Shown in pieces: positions 39,261 through 44,437 of a DNA stretch of 44,437 nt. Position 1 is the stretch's first letter, and each line of letters starts with the position of its first letter. The notes under the pieces were generated by a model. The model did not search any database and was not told where the DNA came from. It worked only from the letters and a program-made list of their open reading frames with translations. A program made the position numbers and the translations under genes. This DNA comes from an uncultured Oscillospiraceae bacterium (GTDB lineage: Bacteria; Bacillota; Clostridia; Oscillospirales; Oscillospiraceae): positions 1 to 44,437 of the forward strand of contig CALWXR010000020.1 of NCBI GenBank assembly GCA_944385535.1. Direction: 5' to 3'.

Positions 39261-39296
39261 CATACGGATTCTCCTTTTTCATTAGAGAATCCGTAT
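39261..39296. repeat. Palindrome sharing the outer arm of the 415-bp repeats
   Basis: ATACGGATTCTC (39262-39273) and GAGAATCCGTAT (39285-39296) form a perfect 12-bp stem. The same arm occurs next to copy 2 of the repeat (29946-29958) and with one change before copy 1 (3886-3898). A transcription terminator already stands upstream, so a mobile-element scar is likely. Confidence 0.6.
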
Positions 39297-39308
39297 AAAG
39301 TACGATAA

Positions 39309-39725
39309 ATGGAATTATGCAGGAGGGAGAATGGCTTGTTTGACGATTTCCTGAAGGATTTGAAAGAATTTGCAGAGAACACTCCGCATATTGAAAGTAT
39401 TATTGCTGTCGGCTCTTATGCCAGAGGAACGAACAAGGCAAGCTCGGATTTTGATATTGTTATCATTACTTCAAAGAAATCAGAAATGGTTGAAAATCAA
39501 AATTTTACCCAAACGTTCGGAAAGGTCGATAAAAAACAAACTGAATATTACGGTGCGTGTACTTCCATCCGTGTGTGGTATGAGGGCGGAAAAGAAGTTG
39601 AATATGGAATTGTAGAGCCGTCGTGGATTTCAGTACCCTTAGATTCGGGAACTTATAAGGTTCTGTCTGATGGATATAAAATAATCGCAGATAAAAAAGG
39701 ACATTTTGAAGATCTGAAATTATAA
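39309..39725 (+). CDS. Nucleotidyltransferase-domain protein
   Basis: 138 aa. The Pol-beta-type motif is AVGSYARGTNKASSDFDIVI (about residues 34-53), with the GS and DxD residues needed for metal binding. Such small proteins include MNT-type antitoxins and antibiotic nucleotidyltransferases, but neither partner nor substrate is visible; no HEPN gene adjoins it. The gene is AT-rich compared with its neighbours. The start could be ATG 39309 or TTG 39336, the latter having AGGAGG 9 nt upstream and giving FDDFLKDLKEF at the N-terminus. Confidence 0.78.
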   Translation: MELCRRENGLFDDFLKDLKEFAENTPHIESIIAVGSYARGTNKASSDFDIVIITSKKSEMVENQNFTQTFGKVDKKQTEYYGACTSIRVWYEGGKEVEYGIVEPSWISVPLDSGTYKVLSDGYKIIADKKGHFEDLKL

Positions 39726-39750
39726 ATTTTCCATTTATCGGGGGGATAGG

Positions 39751-39825
39751 ATGTACAACATGGCCTTAACCATTCAAGAACAGCTAAAAGGCCTGTGTGT
39801 GGAGAGTAAGAAAAGAAATGGCTGA
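39751..39825 (+). pseudogene. N-terminal fragment of an XRE regulator
   Basis: The peptide MALTIQEQLKGLCVE resembles the start of mobile-element XRE regulators (commonly IQEQLKDLRVERGLT from memory), but it runs to a stop after 24 codons. GGGGGGATAGG precedes it. It overlaps the next remnant in another frame. Confidence 0.45.
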
Positions 39826-40007
39826 AAGGGATTGCGGAGAAGTCAAACTTACTGAAAAACATTCCGTCAAAAAGAGGGCGAAAACGAGATTTTTGGAGTT
39901 ACTATATGAATAATATAACCAAGTATTTCTTTTATGTATTCTATCCCGCACATATTTTGCTTTTCTATTTGGCAACGCTTGGTTTAGAGAAATTCTGGCT
40001 ATCATAA
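39810..40007 (+). pseudogene. C-terminal fragment of a TraX-family protein
   Basis: The open frame after the stop at 39807-39809 encodes about 65 residues ending in KYFFYVFYPAHILLFYL, the typical last helix of TraX proteins (membrane acetylase-like proteins of conjugative plasmids and ICEs). All upstream membrane helices are missing. Along with the XRE fragment it marks a deleted conjugative element. Confidence 0.6.
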
Positions 40008-40023
40008 TCCGTACTGAACAACA

Positions 40024-40080
40024 CAAAACAGGCTGAACATCTCGATCTTTCCCCGCGCTTGATGTTCAGCCTCATTTTGT
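40024..40080. terminator. Bidirectional terminator-like hairpin
   Basis: AGGCTGAACATC (40030-40041) and GATGTTCAGCCT (40061-40072), perfect 12 bp, with flanking CAAAA and TTTTG stretches. It can end ybaK transcripts on the minus strand. From 40081 to 40146 nothing further is seen. Confidence 0.7.
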
Positions 40081-40146
40081 TGTCAGTAGCCCGTTGCACG
40101 GTCTGCATTTTGTATCCTTATACTTCGTTTCTGTTCCCCGGCATTT

Positions 40147-40638
40147 TTATGGTTCCGCGCTCTGTGTCGATTGCCAGTTCTTGCACACATCTACCCAATC
40201 AGAAAAGCCGGAGTACCGCTCCATTTCTTCAATGGTCAGGCCGATGGCGCTGTTGCCGCTGCCCGCGGCGGGGTACACCATATCAAAGCGCTTGATGGAC
40301 ACATCCAGATACACCGCCACATCTTCGTTTACTGCGAAGGGGCACACGCCCCCCACCTGGTGGCCGATCATAACCGGGGCGTCATCGTGGGCGAGCATTT
40401 TGGCCTTGACGCCGAACCGGTGCTTATACTTGGCGTTGTCCACCTTGGCGTCTCCGGCAGCGGCAATTAAAATGGCCTTTCCGTCTACCAGGAAGGACAG
40501 GGTTTTTACGATCCGGCCAGGCTCACAGCCTACCGCCTGAGCCGCCAGCTCCACCGTGGCGCTGGACACGGGAAATTCCAGGATTCGATCCTCCATATTA
40601 AACCGGCGAAAATATGCCTTTACCTTTTCAATGGACAT
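40147..40638 (-). CDS. YbaK/EbsC-type aminoacyl-tRNA deacylase
   Basis: 163 aa. The fold is recognised by ILEFPVSSATVELAAQAVG, IVKTLSFLVDGKAILIAAAG (with the catalytic Lys), GHQVGGVCPFAV and YLDVSIKRFD. The group hydrolyses mischarged tRNAs such as Cys-tRNA-Pro or Ala-tRNA-Pro. The start at 40638 begins MSIEKVKAYF; the longer frame to 40731 overlaps the isocitrate dehydrogenase gene end. It follows that gene by 14 nt and may be read with it. Confidence 0.92.
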   Translation of the reverse strand: MSIEKVKAYFRRFNMEDRILEFPVSSATVELAAQAVGCEPGRIVKTLSFLVDGKAILIAAAGDAKVDNAKYKHRFGVKAKMLAHDDAPVMIGHQVGGVCPFAVNEDVAVYLDVSIKRFDMVYPAAGSGNSAIGLTIEEMERYSGFSDWVDVCKNWQSTQSAEP

Positions 40639-40652
40639 CTTGCGCCCCCTTG

Positions 40653-41765
40653 TTACAGCAGCCCAATCAGCGCATCCGCGTAGTCTTCCGTGGTAGCCCC
40701 GGTACCGTCGGCGCTGACCTTCACCGGGCACCGCTCCATTGCCTTTTCCAGCTTTTCCGCCGCCTCCGTCCGGCAGATGTGCCGCAGAAGCATGGCCTCC
40801 GCCTTCAGGATGCTCTGGGGGTTGGCGTAATGCCCCAGCCCCTGCTCGATCAGCCGAGGGGCGGAGCCGTGGATGGCTTCAAACATAGCGTACCGGTCGC
40901 CTATGTTGGCGCTTCCGGCTGTGCCCACGCCGCCCTGGATCTGGGCCGCCTCGTCGGTGATGATATCGCCATACAAATTGGGCAGCAGGAACACCTGGAA
41001 TTGGGTGCGCAGCTTCTCGTCCAGCAGATTGGCGGTCATAATGTCGATGTAGTAATCCTCAACGGTGATGCCCGGGTAGTCTTTCGCCACCTCATGGGCG
41101 ATGGCTGTAAATTTCCCATCGGTCTTTTTCATAATATTGGCCTTGGTGACCACACTCACATGGGTCTTGCCGTTATGCTTGGCGTAGTCAAAGGCGGCCT
41201 TGGCGATCCGGCGGGTGCCAAGATCCGTGGTCACCTTAAAGTCCACCGCCATTCCCGGCAGCTCCACGCCCCGGCTGCCCAGCACATACTCCCCTTCCGT
41301 ATTCTCCCGGAAGAACATCCAGTCGATGTTTTTCTCCGGGATGGACACGGGACGGCAGTTGGCGTACAGATCCAGCTCACGGCGCATGGCCACGTTGGCG
41401 CTTTCCAGCGTGCCGCCCTTTGGGGTGGTGGTGGGGCCTTTCAACAGCACGTCACAGGTTTTGATCTCCGCCAGCACATCCTCGGGAATGGCTTTTCCCT
41501 GGGCCATCCGGTTTTCCAGGGTCAGGCCCCGGATCTCCCGGATCACAACGGAGCCCTTCTGGATTTCACCGGTAAGCAGCTTTTCCAGCACCCGGCGGGC
41601 CTGGGCGGTGATGATAGGGCCAATGCCGTCCCCGTCAATGATCCCGATAGTCACCGTTTCTTTGGCGGAAAAGTCTGTTTTCCGGGTGTCCATGGCGGCG
41701 ATCCGGGCCTGCTGCTCTTCCAAAAGCACCCGGAATGCCTGACACGCCTGGTCAATGTAACTCAT
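40653..41765 (-). CDS. Isocitrate/isopropylmalate dehydrogenase family, likely NAD-type isocitrate dehydrogenase
   Basis: 370 aa. Seen: GIIDGDGIGPIIT, KGPTTTPKGG, FRENTEGEYVLGSRG (substrate-binding Arg and Glu), VTKANIMKKTDG (catalytic Lys), LPNLYGDIITDEAAQI (metal Asp) and FEAIHGSAPRL (cofactor site). The linkage to aconitase identifies isocitrate rather than isopropylmalate as substrate, giving 2-oxoglutarate. It overlaps the aconitase gene by 4 nt. Confidence 0.9.
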   Translation of the reverse strand: MSYIDQACQAFRVLLEEQQARIAAMDTRKTDFSAKETVTIGIIDGDGIGPIITAQARRVLEKLLTGEIQKGSVVIREIRGLTLENRMAQGKAIPEDVLAEIKTCDVLLKGPTTTPKGGTLESANVAMRRELDLYANCRPVSIPEKNIDWMFFRENTEGEYVLGSRGVELPGMAVDFKVTTDLGTRRIAKAAFDYAKHNGKTHVSVVTKANIMKKTDGKFTAIAHEVAKDYPGITVEDYYIDIMTANLLDEKLRTQFQVFLLPNLYGDIITDEAAQIQGGVGTAGSANIGDRYAMFEAIHGSAPRLIEQGLGHYANPQSILKAEAMLLRHICRTEAAEKLEKAMERCPVKVSADGTGATTEDYADALIGLL

Positions 41766-43690
41766 ACGCCGCCCTCCTTGGTATAGTTCAGCAATCCCCC
41801 AGCCAGCAAAATGGCCTGCTGACGCTGGGTCAGATGACATAGGGTACGGAAAGACCGGCCCTGATCGTCGGTGACGGTAAGCGTTCCTTCTTCCATTCCC
41901 TTCCGAATATCCGAGATGGTGAGCCGGGCATCCTGGGCCAGGCAGTCATAATCCTCCGGATGTTCAAAGGTAAGGGGCAGGATTCCCGCGTTGATCAGGT
42001 TGGCCACATGGATCCGGGCAAAGGACTTGGCAATAACGCACCGGATCCCCAGATACATGGGCACCAGAGCCGCGTGCTCCCGGGAGGAGCCCTGGCCGTA
42101 GTTGCTGCCCCCTACGATCACCCCATCCCCAGCCGCCTTGGCCCGACTGGGGAAGTCCGGGTCGCAGACCTCAAAGCAGAATTGGCTTAAGTAGGGAATA
42201 TTGGACCGGTAGGGCAGGATCTTTGCCCCTGCCGGCATAATATGGTCGGTGGTAATGTTGTCCCCTACCTTCAGTACCAGTTTGGCGGTGAGAGAATCCG
42301 CAAAGGGCTTGCTCTTGGGGAATTCTTTAATGTTGGGTCCCCGAAGAACCTGGGCTTTTTCCCCTTCCTCAGGCGGCAACGGAGGCAGCACTGCCGAGTC
42401 ATTAATCAGGAACCGTTCCGGCATAGAAATATTCAGCGGCTCCGCCAATGTGGTGGGATCGGTGATGTATCCGGTCAGGGCGGAAGCCACCGCCGTCTCC
42501 GGAGACACCAGATAAACCTGGCCGTCCTTGGTGCCGCTGCGGCCCAGGAAGTTCCGGTTGAAGGTCCGCAGGCTCACGCCTCCGGAGTTGGGAGAGAACC
42601 CCATGCCGATGCAGGGGCCGCAGGCGCATTCCAGCACCCGGGCGCCGCTGGCCAGGATATCCGACAATGCCCCGCAGTCGCTGAGCATGGTCAGCACCTG
42701 CCGGGAGCCGGGGGATACGGACAGGCTGACGCTGGGATGGATGGTCTTGCCCTTGAGCATGGCGGCCACCTTCAATAGATCCAGCAATGAGGAATTGGTG
42801 CAGGAGCCGACGCACACCTGATCCACCTTTACGTCCTTCAACGCAGATACCTCCACCACGTTGTCCGGGCTGTGGGGACAGGCGATCATAGGCTTCAGAG
42901 CGGACAGATCGATGTCAATGATCCGGTCGTATTCCGCGTCCGGGTCGCTGGCGAGGGGGATATAATCCCCTTCCCTGCCCTGGGCTTTTAAGAACTGCCG
43001 GGTCACCTCATCGGAGGGGAAAATGGAGGTGGTCGCCCCCAGCTCGGTGCCCATGTTGGTGATGGTGCCCCGCTCGGGAACGGACAGAGTCGCCACGCCC
43101 GGGCCGCCCCACTCGATAATGGCCCCTACGCCGCCTTTTACCGAAAGGATGCGCAGCAGTTCCAGGGAAACGTCCTTGGCGGTCACATAGGGCCTGAGCT
43201 TACCGGTAAGATTGACCTTAAACATCCTGGGCATGGTGATGTAGTAGGCCCCGCCGCCCATAGCCACCGCCACGTCCATGCCCCCCGCGCCGAAGGCCAG
43301 CATACCGATGCCGCCGCCGGTGGGGGTGTGGCTGTCCGAGCCGATCAGGGTTTTCCCCGGCTTGCCGAACCGCTCCAGATGAACCTGATGGCAGATGCCG
43401 TTGCCGGGACGGGAGAAATATACCCCGTGCTTGGCGGCGACGGATTGGAGATACCGGTGGTCGTCGCTGTTTTCAAAGCCGCACTGCAAGGTGTTGTGAT
43501 CCACATAGGCGATGGAGAATTCGGTTTTCACCCGGGGGATCCCCATAGTCTCAAATTCCAGGTAGGCCATGGTGCCGGTAGCGTCCTGGGTCAGGGTCTG
43601 GTCAATTTTCAGGGCCACCTCGCTGCCGGGGGTCATATTCCCGGAGATCAGATGGGCCCCAATGATTTTCTGCGCGATCGTCTTACCCAT
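41762..43690 (-). CDS. acnA: Aconitate hydratase
   Basis: 642 aa, the short form of aconitase usual in Clostridia. It interconverts citrate and isocitrate with a 4Fe-4S cluster, whose Cys ligands are in CVGSCTNSS and ACGPCIGMG. Also seen: IGSDSHTPTGGG, the swivel-domain NYGQGSSREHAALVP and KSFARIHVANLINAGILPL. The start at 43690 overlaps the GntR gene by 8 nt; the frame extends further upstream inside that gene. It is the middle gene of a regulator-aconitase-dehydrogenase operon. Confidence 0.95.
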   Translation of the reverse strand: MGKTIAQKIIGAHLISGNMTPGSEVALKIDQTLTQDATGTMAYLEFETMGIPRVKTEFSIAYVDHNTLQCGFENSDDHRYLQSVAAKHGVYFSRPGNGICHQVHLERFGKPGKTLIGSDSHTPTGGGIGMLAFGAGGMDVAVAMGGGAYYITMPRMFKVNLTGKLRPYVTAKDVSLELLRILSVKGGVGAIIEWGGPGVATLSVPERGTITNMGTELGATTSIFPSDEVTRQFLKAQGREGDYIPLASDPDAEYDRIIDIDLSALKPMIACPHSPDNVVEVSALKDVKVDQVCVGSCTNSSLLDLLKVAAMLKGKTIHPSVSLSVSPGSRQVLTMLSDCGALSDILASGARVLECACGPCIGMGFSPNSGGVSLRTFNRNFLGRSGTKDGQVYLVSPETAVASALTGYITDPTTLAEPLNISMPERFLINDSAVLPPLPPEEGEKAQVLRGPNIKEFPKSKPFADSLTAKLVLKVGDNITTDHIMPAGAKILPYRSNIPYLSQFCFEVCDPDFPSRAKAAGDGVIVGGSNYGQGSSREHAALVPMYLGIRCVIAKSFARIHVANLINAGILPLTFEHPEDYDCLAQDARLTISDIRKGMEEGTLTVTDDQGRSFRTLCHLTQRQQAILLAGGLLNYTKEGGV

Positions 43691-44336
43691 GTTCTTTGAT
43701 TCCCTCCAACATATGCGTTTTCGCATTGGTGATATGCCTGGTCATCAGTTCCTTGGCCTGCTCCGCGTCCCCGGAGATCATGGCCTGGTAGATTTCAAAA
43801 TGCTCCTGCTTGGTTTTGGGCACCCGGTTCCAGTCGTCCATGGCCAGGCGGCGATAGCGCCGGGTCTTTCGGTGCAGGGGAAGCAGGGTATCGGTGATCA
43901 CCACCCGCTTGCTCAGGTAGCAGATGTCATCGTGGAACTGATCGTCCACCTGGCGCAGCCGCTCGGAATCCCCCTTGCTGTAGTAAAATTCCTGCAAATC
44001 TACCAGATGGGCCAGCTGCTTGCGGCCTTCCTCGGTCATGTTCACCGTGGCATAGTAGGCTGCCAGACCTTCAATGCTCTGGCGGATGCTCATAATGTCC
44101 TCTAAGTCCTCCTCGGTGATGCCCACTACCCGGGAGCCTTTCCCGGTGTCCACAATCAGCCGCTCCTGTTCCAGCCGCCGCAGCGCCTCCCGGATGGGGG
44201 TGCGGCTCACCCCCAGCTGCTCCACCAGCTTCAGTTCCGTCAGCATAGCGCCCCGGGGGTAGACCCCCAGAATAATATCATTTTCCAGCTTTTCAAACAC
44301 CTGGTCTGCCAGGGATGTGGTTTTGAATTGATTCAT
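43683..44336 (-). CDS. GntR-family (FCD) transcriptional regulator
   Basis: 217 aa. The winged HTH is LADQVFEKLENDIILGVYPR followed by LVEQLGVSRTPIREALRRLE, and the FCD effector domain starts at about residue 75 with metal-type His residues in VDDQFHDDICYL and MTRHITNAKTHM. FCD regulators often bind citrate or other carboxylates. Its overlap with aconitase suggests that it controls the operon in response to a TCA intermediate; this is inference. Confidence 0.92.
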   Translation of the reverse strand: MNQFKTTSLADQVFEKLENDIILGVYPRGAMLTELKLVEQLGVSRTPIREALRRLEQERLIVDTGKGSRVVGITEEDLEDIMSIRQSIEGLAAYYATVNMTEEGRKQLAHLVDLQEFYYSKGDSERLRQVDDQFHDDICYLSKRVVITDTLLPLHRKTRRYRRLAMDDWNRVPKTKQEHFEIYQAMISGDAEQAKELMTRHITNAKTHMLEGIKEHG

Positions 44337-44379
44337 ATCCGATTCTCCTTACCCTTTCTTATATAGTCTCTTGTAAAAC

Positions 44380-44412
44380 TCAAAAACCCATTGAAAACAC
44401 TGGATTTTTTGA
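44380..44412. promoter_or_regulatory. Inverted repeat upstream of the GntR operon
   Basis: TCAAAAA (44380-44386) and TTTTTGA (44406-44412) with a 19-nt spacer, in AT-rich DNA 44-76 nt before the GntR start. A TATATA box lies at 44361-44366. It could be the GntR operator; the evidence is slight. Confidence 0.3.
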
Positions 44413-44437
44413 GATAATTACTACTGATTTTTCTCCA

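Noticed and set aside
1..44437. CRISPR arrays, tRNA or rRNA genes
   Set aside because: No regularly spaced short repeats and no recognisable tRNA or rRNA sequence were found by eye on either strand.

Overview
The window looks like a chromosomal segment of an anaerobic, GC-rich gut Firmicute (class Clostridia, probably Oscillospirales). Evidence: an ispH-rpsA fusion, a dnaG/sigma-factor operon, a UPF0237-UPF0210 pair, a spoVA-type sporulation gene, a TnpV protein of the Tn4451 kind, and Clostridia-type intergenic repeats. Species cannot be fixed from the sequence alone.

Layout. 1-2404 (+): 3' part of a LacI-family regulator, a YesL-like membrane protein and a one-TM lipid-anchored-looking partner, translationally coupled. 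2578-3820: mobile-element scar on the minus strand (a small conserved ORF, tnpV, a 225-bp deletion derivative of an IS110 element) plus a candidate structured small RNA with its own promoter and terminator. 3886-4317: first copy of a 415-bp structured repeat. 4410-8600: cell wall and housekeeping genes (DUF1934, ddl, murC, a Cu/Zn superoxide dismutase). 8871-10508: UPF0210 and ACT-domain (UPF0237) genes, whose upstream side was hit by a complete IS110-family element (10581-12165). 12187-23470: one long minus-strand operon, hflX-yigZ-GNAT-dgt-dnaG-sigma-sigma-like-GNAT-GNAT-cmk-ispH/rpsA, from a sigma-A promoter at 23441-23470 to a terminator at 12488-12522. 23544-25730 (-): rpmE, a sugar O-acetyltransferase and an M29 aminopeptidase. 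25864-29085 (+): homocysteine S-methyltransferase, a six-TM/E2-acyltransferase-like fusion and a biotin ligase. 29179-29963: second 415-bp repeat, with a 280-bp MITE inserted in its flank and a perfect 9-bp target duplication. 30062-34190: small acidic membrane protein, XRE regulator, ackA, tmcAL, yitT. 34291-34805: recombinase remnant and an AT-richer MazG-like gene. 35013-37186 (-): fructuronate reductase-type SDR and mannonate dehydratase (hexuronate catabolism). 37389-39211 (+): spoVAC and an aminotransferase. 39261-40007: AT-rich acquired patch with a nucleotidyltransferase and decayed XRE and TraX pieces. 40147-44336 (-): YbaK deacylase, then GntR-aconitase-isocitrate dehydrogenase, an overlapping operon for the oxidative branch from citrate to 2-oxoglutarate.

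The most unusual material is non-coding. Two loci share a 5' framework that looks like an IS110 bridge-RNA gene with different internal loops, one of them without any transposase. Two identical-length structured repeats, a nested MITE and a free-standing hairpin share related arms. A candidate sRNA lies beside tnpV. Two promoter regions carry clear dyads (25795-25813, between divergent genes; 29978-29993). The fusion gene at 26864 appears to be transcribed without a leader.
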